Assembly: GCF_964204645.1 (NCBI RefSeq)
Contig: NC_134035.1
Span: 6,014,501-6,078,500, forward strand
DNA length: 64,000 nt
Direction: 5' to 3'
DNA from: Tubulanus polymorphus
Lineage: Eukaryota; Nemertea; Palaeonemertea; Tubulaniformes; Tubulanidae
The translations under genes and the position numbers were made by a program. Every line of letters starts with the position of its first letter. Position 1 is the first letter of the stretch. Below are positions 11,063 to 24,400 of the stretch, piece after piece. The notes beneath the pieces are model-generated. The model was given only the letters and a program-made list of their open reading frames with translations, ran no database searches and had not been told where the DNA came from.

Positions 11063-14000
11063 ATGGTGGAAAATATAACGTACGGTAATAACAAAGAGGT
11101 TGTTAATACGGTGATCGGCGGCCGATCGGCGACCGCGACGATGAAGACGCCTCGTTTCGTGCGACGTTACCAGAGTTTTCGTAGCTATTTCGGTAAAGTC
11201 GGTAAACGAGATTGGAAGGGTATACAAGACGATATGCACGTGTAAGTGTCCGCACTTCGTGGAGAAAAAGTTCGAAAAAAATATCAACAAATGTTGGATC
11301 GGTGATGATAAAAATTTGATAGGGTACCGGGTACTGTGGCGCGTGCGATAAGCCGTTAGGTGTTGCGCTAGTGGTTGCTGGGTCACTGCGCTTCAATTGC
11401 CTTCTTCATTTCGATTAAATTCTAATCTGTTTTTCTCATTAGTAATTTAATTTTCAGTGAAATCTGTTCCTGATACACTCATTGAGAAAGTCGATATTTT
11501 ATCTGTTCAAGACTCATTTGATAGATTTCGGATTTGTAAACCTAAAGATCAAGTTCAAATATCATCGAAAACGAACTAATTTTTACTTCAAATGACCCAG
11601 CGTATTGATGCGCCATCTGGTGTGTGCCACCGGTACCTGATTTTTGGAAAGAGTATTTGAACCCAGTGTTTAACTGGAGCTGCACTATGTTTCTGATAAT
11701 ATTGTCTAGTGAGTCATATTCATTAATTAATCACAAACTCTGACAGCTTCAATTTATAAGATCTATTCGACTGAACCACGGCGCATGAGCGGAGGGCGCA
11801 TATTTCAGCTTCATCTTTATTATTTTCTTACGTATTCAACTTGGTCTCTACGGTAACAATACAATTACCGACGAGGGATGTGATGATTAGTACCGTAATG
11901 TGTGTACAGATGGCAGCACTTGTTTCTTTGTCGTGTTTCTGTGTAGCCGTGTCCCCGAGTCAGACGCGGTACACGACTCCATCCAGTATCACTCCACCCA
12001 CAACATCTAGAACTAACAATAAATATCGTATTGGTTTCCAGAGACAAGTGACTATAATACAATTGACGAAAATGCCAACAGTATTGAGACAGACCTGACT
12101 TCAACTACTCTATGTGAAAGTAGTTTCTGCGAAGTTTCAAAATACTCGTAGAAATTAGAATAATTTCTAGTTCATTTCCAATCAAAATGCTATTTTGATA
12201 TCAAATCACTCACTGAAAACTATTACGACATGAGATATCTGATAGTCTGCTCTGTATTGAAGTAAAACTAAGCGAGTGGTTTGATGCCATCATTTTCAAA
12301 ACTGAAAAATATACATCTAACGTAGCATGTTTTCTAATGTCAGTTGTTTTTCTCTCGTTTATTTTTTAGGTTGTTGGATAAATTATTAGTCGTCTGTCCG
12401 AACGTCGATTATTGCGAAGAGGTTTTACCGCGTAGCGATTTAGAAGCGCATTTACAACATAGGTAAACATGATATCAGCTCATTTCAGTGTTGCCAGAAA
12501 ATTTCCAGATATCCGGAAATCGAAACTTTCAACAAAAAAATTCGCGGAAATTTTCTGCCATTCTACTTCGTCTAATAAACGATTTTCACTGAAGTTGTTT
12601 TTGTTTTTATTCATGAGCGATAGTTTAGTCGGCATAATCCCGTAATCCTGCAAAAAACCGCTCCGTTCTAAGACGTTGCTATGTTGTCATCATCTATTCA
12701 TAAGCATTACAAAACAATGTAGGTGGCGCCACCTTGCGGACTGAAAAAGCCGTTTTTATGCATTACGGAATGGGGAACGACGATCTTGAATTTGATTTCC
12801 GGAAATATTATGGCTAGCTGCTGGCAACACTGTCTTTTAAACCGCGACAATTCTCTTTCTAATCTTACGCGCGGTAGTCTGAAAAGAAAGTGGAAGAACG
12901 TCTACTAGAAATTCAAAATTCGATCCTAAAAGTTAAATCTACCGGTATGCGCAAGATGATTTGATGTATGATTTATGTTTATTATTTATTTACAGGTGTC
13001 GAGGTGCTGTAATAGAATGCGTGAAGTCGCATTTAGGTTGTACATTCCAAGGACCACGCAGTGCCTTACAAAGCCATCTATGGGAATGTCCGTTCAAAGA
13101 TGAAAAAACTGGTGAGTGCCTAATAATCCCGACTGGCGGTACGAAGAAAGAATAGATCTATTCGTTTGAAATATATACGATGGATTGAATAATGAGGCAG
13201 GGCCCTGTAGGCATCGGGGCGAATTTATAGCCGCGATCACACGGAAACGAATTGGCCCGGGCCAAATTGGCACTAATCAGAGAGCGCACTCACTCACAAA
13301 CCATTCACTCGATACTGAACAATACTCAAACAAAGCGAAGTGGACCATTTCCGGTGACAGTTGCAATTCAAACGCAATCATTTGTCTCATGCTAAAATTG
13401 GGCTCGGGGCCTGGCCTGGCGTTTTTGGTCGGGCCTAACGGGCTCGGGCCCATTTGGCACCTGTGTGAACAGTTCTTCCGGACCAAAAATGCTTGTGTGA
13501 TCGCGGCTTATCATTAAACTGTAAAACGTTCTTCGGTGGAGTTATATTCTCGTAGATATTTGCCGCACATCCTCTCATTTGACTCAATAATATACGACCG
13601 GCAGCTGTTGGGTCTCATGTGTTTGATGAACTCCATGCCTGCCCTAACATCGAAGTATCAAACATCCTGGGCGAACTTCGGTTATCAGAGTTAGTCGACT
13701 ACAGTCGAACTAAACGAACTAACCGAATGTCAGTTAGTCGGGACTAGAGTCCGGAAATGGATAGAGTGCAGTCGCTGTAGTTCGGACTTAGTTTCAACAT
13801 GGCCGACGCAGTCAAATGTGCTACGACTGAACTATAGCGCGTTCGTTTATTAGTTCGAAAAACCGAAGTTCGCCCTGAGTACTCGTTGAGTACTCATATA
13901 CCTGTGAGTCAAATACACTAACTCTTGATTCCTCGGTTCCGATGAAGCTCAAATTATACACAATGTAATTTCGTAATGCGCTTCACAAGTGAATGGATAG

Positions 14001-17000
14001 TAACTGTAATGATCGTGATAATTAGGTACTTTTCACGTTTTATCGTAAAATAGTGTCGTGTTTTTGTTGTGTTATTAAGGGGGGGGGCAATTAATGAAAT
14101 GATTGATGGAATATATATGAATGACTGGTCTCGATAAAACCTCGCTTCAAAACGAAACGATTTTTATCTGGATTCGTCAACAATTTCGAATTATTTAGGT
14201 CATCGAAATGTGGAATATCATTAATTTCCTAAATGGTATTCCTAGTTGTATAAATCATTACCGGTAAATGATGCTGGAAAGTGATGTAATATCGGTATCC
14301 ACAAACTATACTCGACACTCCAGACAGAACCTGTTTTTGGGGACATTAGCTCAGCCCCTTGTTATATGCACCACCTGTATAACGTAAGAACCATAGTTTT
14401 GAGATCAGCAATGCAGCCCCTAGCATTCCCACACTCCAAATGTTTTGGACCCGAAGTTTGATTACTTTCATCCAGCTCCCAGACTGATAACGATAAACAT
14501 CCCTAAGATTAGATATTACTTTCAATAAATTTAGCTCTTCTCTCTCTGTCTCTACTGAAGCTACTTGATTCTATAGATGCTGCTGCTGTTGCGTAAAGTA
14601 ATATATTTCTAATGGCCTATTTCTCCACCTTTTAGTCTCGAAGTGCTATGAAATAATCCTAAAATTTCAAAATGTCCTGGGACTGGTTGCATAGTCACGG
14701 CTTAGACTTAAGACCGGTCTAAGAGCAACTTACTTCTATAGCCGATCTCAACATTAGACCAGTCTTAAGATTCAAAAGCGCTTTTGGACGTAACTCACGA
14801 CTGTGCAACTGGGCACTGGGGTTGATCCCCCAGACTTCTGTATTGGCCTCATGTTTGCTGTGTTTGATACAGGAAGAGCCCTTGTTTCACGAAAGTGCCC
14901 TTAAGCGTCGAGCCCTAACCCTAGATGAGCGCGCCTGCTAATCTGTATGCAGCGGCTAGTTTTCACTCTATAACCTAACGTTAGTAAAACGTATACAAGA
15001 AGGCAGCGGCGGCAGCTTCTATAAAATCATTCTTCATCTAGGCATCATTCAAACTCAATAGTATTGATCTGGCAAACACAATACGTGAACTGTTTACTGT
15101 GAGCTGAGGGGCTCGTCGTGTACGTGTGAGCGTGTGTCGTATGCCTGCGTTGTGAGTCCGTGTCTGTGTGTGTACGCACTGAGAGCGAGTGAGCTAGCGA
15201 GCGCGATACTCACATCTCACTGTTATATAGCATAGGAATTACTCGTATCACTCTCACCGTGTGAAAAAGGTAAGATTTCTATCCTTTCTTCGAATTCCTG
15301 AAAACTATTTCGATCGATTTCATTCAAGATTAACTGAATAAAGTCGGCTGGTGACAATAGTAAATTGTCGCGGACGTATTTTTGAAAATGCCGAGATAAA
15401 CGTATACTTTAACTCAGTTATATGTACGCATTCACTTGAGTCTCGTTCTGCAGGGATTCCAACCTTATTATCTCCCCTTCAATCCTTGTATATTAATTGA
15501 CTCTTCTAATCTCTAGGGGATTCCAACGAACAGCCCCTGGTGGTACGGATTGGAATATAACGTTTCTATAAAATATTAACTCATATTTCTCAAGCTCTTA
15601 TCTTGATTTCGTTTAATCAGATTATAACCCTGAGCCCAGTTTTACAGACTTGCATTACCTTTAACCCAAGGGTTAACTCAATTCGTTATCAATTGAAAGG
15701 TAACGTCAGTCTGTAAAACTGGGCCAAGGGTTGTATATCGAGGCGTATTCGGAATGATGAAGAATTATATCTTGTAGGTGATAGTGATCATCATTATCGC
15801 TTTTTTTTGCGGTATCGATTAGATTTTGTCATGGGTTCAGTTTCACTAACACCAGCCACTGTCGATTTACGATAAACTGAACTAATGAAGAAATTGAATC
15901 GATTTAACAGTTAAACCTGCGAACCTGAATTATTTCCAACTGTTTTTTTATTCGATATTCAAATGTTGATCTCACGAATATGACGCCAACACTCTCAAGC
16001 CCCGAATCGAGTTTCGATTTTGACCCGGCCCGCGAGTTATTCGTTCCGTTTATATATGTTTGAACTAACAATGAAAGTTGAGTTTGACAAAAGAGATTTT
16101 AAAGATTCATACGCGGCGTCTGTTTTCTAAGATACGTTGTTTATTGTGTGGTTATTGAATACGACCATGTGGTCTATTATTGAATGTCTAGGGATATATT
16201 TCCTCACCTCACAGGAATTAATATCTGATTACGGCCCCCCCCCCCCCCCCCGGCCGCTACAAGAATGCTAAACCTTTGAACTATGTTATTACGAGATAGA
16301 TTAGCGGAAGATGTAGCTTTGATTAGATTAGGTTTAATTCTCAGCTTGATTCGATTCATAGAAGTTGCACCGGTTAAGATTTTAAGGAGTCTTTATTGAC
16401 CATTGAATGAATGAGGGGTTTGAGCTATGGCCACAGAATTATCAGCTTTAAGGTATCAAGGGATTATATAATAATACATATATGAATTTGTGTTAGAGCA
16501 GTAAACATTGAATAGCTCTAACAAGTAAAACCCGCAGATGATATTAAAACTTAGATAAACTCCGAAACTGCCAGATAATGAATGCTTGAATATTGACTGT
16601 GGGTTTTTAATTGTTAATTCTAAATACTGAGATTAATATCAGCCTTCAAGTCATTAAGTAGTTAAGTAGCGCTAACCATAGCACGCCACACAACTATAAC
16701 TCTCAACTCCGGTTCAGGTCACCGGTGACATCACTGGTTACCATTGCCGACCCTAACCCTAGGTCGAGGGACCAGTGACATCACTGGTACTCGGTACTAG
16801 AAGCCAACACTTACCCTAGGTAAGGTGACCAGTGATATCATAGCTACTCAGTACTAGTAGCTAACCCTAACCCTAGGTCAGGTGACTGTTGGAGGGTGCC
16901 ATATTAATAGGCAAGCCAAATCTTAGCTTACACGTAAAAAGAAGTGGCCTTGATATCCTTTTGTAAACAAACTCGGTTTTGTTACTGAACAGACGAACTA

Positions 17001-20000
17001 CTAGCAGTTTCACTGGATCAGATGAAACTTATCACAACAATTGATGAGAAAAGCAGGATTGAAATAGATAGAATTGTTGTTATTATCATGAATACCTCGT
17101 GTGCGTTATGTTTATCACCGTTTCATGTGGATTTCTAGTGGAAATAAACTCAGTTTCAGCCTCCACCACCTCCACCCTCCCTTTCCCGTCTCGTTGAGCC
17201 AGGTATGATATTAAGTGCTTCAGGTTGATTACATTATTTACTCCGGTTCGTTCCGAGTCGAGTTTGAACGGAAACATAACGCGAGCAGACGACCGCATAC
17301 AAAAAACCTCCCGACTCAAATACGCGTTGCTATGGCGACTGGAGGAGATATTTACTAAGCGTCATCGCCATAGCGATTGTTAATTGTATATTATCGTTAG
17401 CGTAGCGTTTACTCGATTACTGCATGTTTTTCCGATATTCAACGGCGGCAATTAATTTTCAATCGGAGTATCGCGTTTTTCAATTTATCTCTTCATTAAA
17501 TTTTCAATTCTCTCATGCGTCGCACGAGAACTGATTAAATATGAATCTAGTTTGTAACATTGCTCGAGACCCAGCGTGCGTGCGCAAAGCGAGATCCGAA
17601 ACACGATTGAAACAGAAACATGGTATCGGTGGATTTCGTAACTGTGCGCACCGCTCCGAAACAGGATACATGAAACATGGTTTCACTGGACACGATAGAA
17701 ACATCGAAACGCTTAAACGCGAGCGCAATTAGCGCGATCAAATTTTGCATACAAACCCTGGTATGTTAATTTAAAATAACCTACAAACTTTTCTGAAAAA
17801 GTTTAGCTATTGCTCTGATAGATATTGGGCTGTGAAGGTTGGAATATAGTAATATTTGAATCACTCAATCCTGTCAGCGCTGAAAGGGTTAATATTACAC
17901 CACACCGTATGAAGCAGAGCTGGGCTGGGCTGCTGTGTTGGGCTGGGCTGGGCTGGGCTGGGCGGGGCCAGTCAATATCATTTCATCAATAACAGCGATT
18001 AGGATCGACTGTAGTTTGACTTCGTGTACGTATTTATCTATCGAAGATAGTTTTTTCCGGATAAAGCGTGTTTTATGCATGCGCTGTATTACTGTATATG
18101 ATGGAGGTGACAGCTGGCTGATGGGTATACAAACACATGTACAGATCATGGTGATTATTAATGTACGTTTTTATTTCTACTCCGTATAAAGAAAAACAAC
18201 TATTGTAGACGATTGTTGTTGCGCTCTGTCGATACTATTCATAAATACTACAACGAAATTACTATTTACGAACACATCTGATATTTGCCGATTTTTTACT
18301 ACGCGTCAACTGCAGGTAAATGATATAGTCCCACAATAGATTTTTATGCGATAAAATTTCATAGATCATCATCGGATGCAATCTTCGGATGCATTGACAT
18401 GAATTGGAATTCTATATTTTGTGCTGTGGTAAATTTGAACAGAATTGACGCGAGACAGTGGGTTTACGTCTAATCAGTCGGGTCTACGTCTCTAAGCGTC
18501 GTTGTGATATCAGTATTCTCGTTGTGATATCAGTATTCTGCCGTGTTGAGTTTCTATCTTATATCGATGTCAACCATCATCATCACCATCGCTCACTGAC
18601 TCGCCGCTGAGGCAATCTACTCAACTACAAACGATTATATTATTCGCGTCACTAGGTCATCAGAGCATGGCTCTATCAGCGGAGCTCTACCAGCGGAGCT
18701 CTACCAGTGCATCTCTACTGCTCCAACATCTCTTACCGCTCTGAGATCTCGTTCCAATTAATCAATGAATATTCTAAACTGACATCATCCTGATAGCATG
18801 TTCCCTGTAGTTCTGTGATACTGTATGCATTCCTGTCACACTGACAGGTCACTGACAGTGCATTACCCATATTCCTGTCACACTGACAGCCCATCCCCAG
18901 TATTCCTGTCACATTGACAGCTGTATTCCTGTCACTGAAAGCGCATTCCATGTATACATGTCTTACTGACAGCGCATTCCCTGTATTTCTGTCATACTGA
19001 CAGCGTGTTCCCTGTATTCATGTTACACTGACAGCATGTGAGTTCCCTGTTTTCCTGTCTCACTGGCAGCACAATTGCTATATTTGTGTTGATATTATTT
19101 GTATCACATAGGCGACTTACTGGTGCCTCATGTTTTTAGACCTCTCTGTCTCTGATTGATGACATTAGTGCGTATCTAGATATATTGTCTTGTCAGTGAA
19201 TGATTGAGAAATGTCACCGGTAATCACAGTTTGATGTTGTTCGGTGTTAACGTTCGATGTGATAGGACGAGGTAATCCTCGGGGTAAGCCTTACGGGATG
19301 AGGCAATCCTCGGGGTAAGCCTTTTGGGACGAGGCAATCCTCGGGGTAAGCCTTACGGAATGAGGCAATCCTCGGGTAAAGCCTTATGGGATGAGGCAAT
19401 CCTCGGGGTAAGCCGAACAAGACGAGGCAATCCTCGGGGTAAGCCGAACAGGACGAGGCAATCCTCGGGGTAAGCCGAACAGGACGAGGCAATCCTCAGG
19501 GTAAGCCGAACAGGACGAGGCAATCCTCGGGGTAAGCCTAACGAGATGAGGCAATCCTCGGGGTAAGCCTAATAGGACCAGACAATCTTCGGGGTAAGCC
19601 GAACGGGACCAAACAATCTTGGGGGTAAGTCGAACGGGATGAGGGTTTAGTGGAAGTTTGATTCGGGGGATCTCTACATAAGGTCGCTATTGTTGTCGTA
19701 AGATCCAACATCAAACATTGTCATAGGCTGTTCCCGTGGCTTTAGCAGATGGGAAAACAATGTTCATGCTGACTTCATACAGAGGACGTAAAAACGATAA
19801 AAGCTTGTCTTAGATTTTGAAATTCGATTTGTTTTAGAAAGAAAAAATTATATCGGGGCCAATTCAGTTCTCGGCTTAAACGAAAATTCCTTGCCAAAAG
19901 TGAGAGTGAAGAATTGAGTTTGAGTTAGGGATATGGATAAAGCGAAAGAGTTATATGAAGAAATAGAGATAATGATATGGATTAATTGAGATAGTGATAT

Positions 20001-21416
20001 GGATAGAGCGAGATAGTGATATAGAGAAATTGAGATGGTGATATGGATAAAGCGAGATAGTGATTATATGGAGAAATTGAGATATGGATATATAGCGATA
20101 TGGATAGTGTGAGATAGTGATATAGTAGGATAGATAGCAATAGTGAATTATGAAAGTGAGATGGTAATGATAGTGAGATAGTAATGATCGTAGTTAGGAA
20201 ATTGTGGTTCAAAACATCTCTGAAAATGCAGGCAATATTGATATGGAATAATTTCACGCATTTAAAAGTATTCGTCGACGAAAAGGAAATCTCTGTATTT
20301 TTGATTCGAAATTAATTCCGTTACCGTTCTCTGCTGCTGTTACCGGCCGCGCTACAAGTTTCATCGCTCAGATTGTAGCGTACTCGCTTGCCACAGATCA
20401 CTCGTCGATCAAGAGTAAAAGTCAACGATGAGATGAGTGCATTTTACGAATAAATAATTTCTATCGTCCGTGAATAGCGACTGCTGCTGCCGCTGGTGCT
20501 GTCCTCGTAGTTCGATACACTAGCTCTGTCTCTCTCTCTCTCATCTCAGACATGTTGACGTGTTGAAGATACCCGAGCTAGCGATCAAGCTCTTCATGCT
20601 TTTCTCTCTCTCTCTCTCTGTCGCGTTGTGCTCTGATTGGCGATAGAAAAAAAACCGTTCAAACTGGGAAAATTAAAGCAACTAGTCGCAATTATGGGTT
20701 TGAAGAAATTGTCGCCGAAGTCGAAATCGAAACCTAAAAAGGAGAACGGGGATTATACTAGATTGAAGGTATTGAGGAATCCACGAGATGGTGAGTATTC
20801 CAGCTGCTGCTGCTGCTGCTGCTATTCCAGGGCATTGACTGCATTGAGTTACAGACAGACCTGATTTCTATTTGACAATTACTATTTGAGAGTGTAGTTT
20901 CTATTCTCGTTAAGAGCTCAACTATACTGATATCGCTGTACTTTCAGAATCGGAATAATTTCTTGTCATTTTCAATTGAATCACTGATTCGTTGATGCGC
21001 AATCACAGAACTACGTAGAATTCCAGTTATCGGGTAGTCTTGTTCGGGTCCGAGCTGGGTAAACCTTAAGTCGACGGAGACTCAGAGGACAGTTTAACAA
21101 AAAAACGTTTAACTCTTAAATTCATTCAATTGAAATCAGTTATTTACTGATTGTCAGTAAAATAGATAGGAATTGTTTTCATTATGTTTGTAACTCATAA
21201 ACAAAATATATAAATCCATTGAAGATGATATACTGCAGGAGGGGCTCATGATTTCATCAGTTTTGTCAAAATAAAGATTTTTTTAGTGATTCCCTATTTT
21301 ATAGGTTAGTGTGAATGAAATAGCCATTGTATATAATCTGTTTATTTATTTATATTCTGGGGACCAATATGCCTGAAAGGGCGGGCATTGTCAAATTATG
21401 AGTCATCAGGCTTAGT

Positions 21417-21454
<38 letters not shown>

Positions 21455-24400
21455 GGGAACAATTCCTATTCTATTAAATTTACATGGAGATTTAAGTTTA
21501 ATTCGTCGGAGCATGTGATTAAGTTTTGAGACATTCCCTCGGAGAAGTGAAGCACAGAGATTTCAAGATTTAGTTTACCGGTTCAAGATTCAGTTTACCG
21601 GTGAAACTAACTAGATAAGGATTACTGTCATTCGTATTAAACCGATTGCAAATTAAATCATCGAGGATTATGGGATATTACGCTGGAAGTAAGACTCTTT
21701 AGTTTCGATGTACCGGTGGTGTTGTTTTTCTGAAGAGCTGGTGCCAGTCACGAGTGGCTTAGAACGGGACGGGACCACGAAATGCTTCGAAGAAACGCTA
21801 TCCAGTGTTGTAACGATAAAGTAGAGAATCCCACACTGATAAAACGAAAGATGAAGTCCGTAAAAATTCCTATGTAGCTGATGTTTTATTCATTTCTGAA
21901 GATGACTGTTAGGTTATAGTCGAAACGTCGAATGAATAAGAACATCAGCTTTATAGGAAGCTTTTCATCTTTCATTTTATCAGTGTGGGATTCTCTACTG
22001 CTTAGCTTTTAGTTGAGTTTTGATGAGTAGTTAAGCATTTCTCTGACCAGTTTCAAGCCGCCTTATATAGTGCCAGTCGTATAACGTATATTTTTTAAAA
22101 GAAATTAAGCTCGCCGGAACAGTAGATTTCGCTTTTACTGGTAACGTGTTTAACTGTTCGGCGATAATAGTTTTAGGGACGAAACAATGTGAATATTGAT
22201 GATAATGATGTGACAAGTTGGATTAGAAATTCTCTATGATTTTGTCGCTGATGCTGTTTGGTGGTGATAATGTATCTCGATATTTTTGCTAATGTTTGGT
22301 AGTGGTGATGATGTGATGATTGAATTATCATCCCACTCTACGTCCATTTACACATTAACACTGTCCCTCGATATGAAGGCGTCGTCAATATGAATTCGGT
22401 ATAATTGATTCGTACTGATTTTACCGGCATAAACTTCGATGAAATCGCTCTTTATCAAAAGCTCTGGCGTTAGTACTAGCCGATGTTCTGATAGATTTAT
22501 CTCATTGCCGTGCAGTTTATATCACGACAGTGCTCGGTACTGATCTTTATTTTGAGATCGATTTAACATTAGTTCAGTAAATCGATGCAGTTATTCCACT
22601 TGGCGATCAGGCTGATAAACTTGATGCTACTATATTTTAGGCTCCCAAACTCCAATTATTATGGTATGAGCCGCCAGAAGGATATATAACATTGATTAAT
22701 CGATGTTTGGTAAAGTTTTCATTGATGATCGATTTACATTGAAAAAAATCGACTCAATTTCAATTGAAAATGTAGAAATTATTGAACTGATGATGTCTCC
22801 GGACATCTACTGGCAAACCTGGTGGATCCTCACTTTGTGCAGTAGCGTAAACAAGCCCCATTACTGAAAGTTAAAACAGAATTAGGATTCAGTGTTGCTG
22901 AACTAGCGTTTTAGATAGCGTGGCGTAGGGTCCGTCGAAAACTACGGTGAAAATATGGTTATAAACAGCCTTCTGATAATAATAACAAATTGTTCGCTTC
23001 AATCTCTTCAATTGTGTCTAATGTTTTATATTCGCATCTGTTTCTAGTTCTTCCAAAAATGCCCGTAATGGAGGGCGAAGTAACGACTATTGAAATACCA
23101 CGCGGTTGTTATGACTTCGGAATGGCGATTGTCGGCGGAGTCGATACCCCTTTAGTGAGTCATCGTGAAATATTTAAAAAGTTTTTCCCAATGACGGATG
23201 CAATTTCGTGGATGAATTTAACTCATGTATCCCACGTTTCAAACCGGAGACGTTCACCCGGGTTCAGGTAGTTGTGTATTTCTCAATTCAGATGTGCGTT
23301 CTGATTCAGGAGATTTTTCCAGAAGGTGTGGCTGCTAAAGACGGCCGTTTGCGACCAGGTGACCAACTATTAGAGGTAATTATATCCTGACCCTTCTTTA
23401 AACGGTTCCTCAAGTATTTTCAGTATTTGTTATTATTTGTGAGTGTCAAGCACTATTATAATAACAGTGCATTTTAGAGATGTCATGTGTTGGTTTTTAG
23501 TTAATTATATGGTAAAATTAGTAATCATTTAGTATAGTATAGTTACTGTATGTTCAGTTTAGCTTGATTCACTTGAGCAAATGAGAACTGCCCCAAATGT
23601 TACTGATTTTCAGTATTTGTTTCTGTTTGTCCTGAGAAATGCTTGATATGTACAGAAATATGAATGGCGTAACCGAGGGTGTGACCCCCTTGATTACTGA
23701 TTAATGTATGAGTATTGATTTACATATCTCAATTAATGTTCCTGAAATCATTTAAAATGTTTCATATTTCTAGGTGAATGGAGTGGATTTGACTCAGGCG
23801 TCGCACGAAGACGCCAAGCGGTCACTATCACAGATGTACCCGATTTGTCGCCTGACAGTTTACAGGGAAAAGGCGGAAGAAAATCATCCAATAGAGAAAG
23901 AAGGTGAGCTATAGTACGACTGGGCCTGCTGAGCAGGCTGAGTAGACTGGACCTGATGAGTAGCTGGCTTGCCGGGGAGTTTTTGGATTATTTCAACTGC
24001 ATCTATCTTTCTTATTTGTAGAAATACTTCGTATAGGATTGACGAAGGTTCCCGGTCGACAACTAGGTATCAAATTAGTCGGCAAGAAGTAAGGAAATAC
24101 TGATAAATGTTAGAACCCACTCGATTCCGATCATTTGAGACCAATAACATTCATCCAGTTTGTGAGAAATCCGGTTTAAACTTCATATACTACATACCGG
24201 GTACATTTATGTGTAGGCGGACCTTTGATGATATGAGGATAAGATGAAAATGTGGTCTCAACTGATCTGAATAAAGCCTGTTAGACTGTTGTACTTGTAA
24301 CAATTGAAATGGAACGTGTTCAGATATTTCATTCTGTTTTCTAATTGTTTATAGAAATGGTCCCGGTGTTTACATACTGAGTTTAGTGAGTACTTTAATT

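Noticed and set aside
10564-11396. Minus-strand ORFs across LNX exon 1
   Set aside because: They match nothing recognisable, whereas the plus-strand exon joins its neighbours in phase.
22990-23271. Separate gene starting [11 protein letters not shown]
   Set aside because: The upstream part is intron; the exon starts at 23048 after an acceptor and continues the LNX frame.
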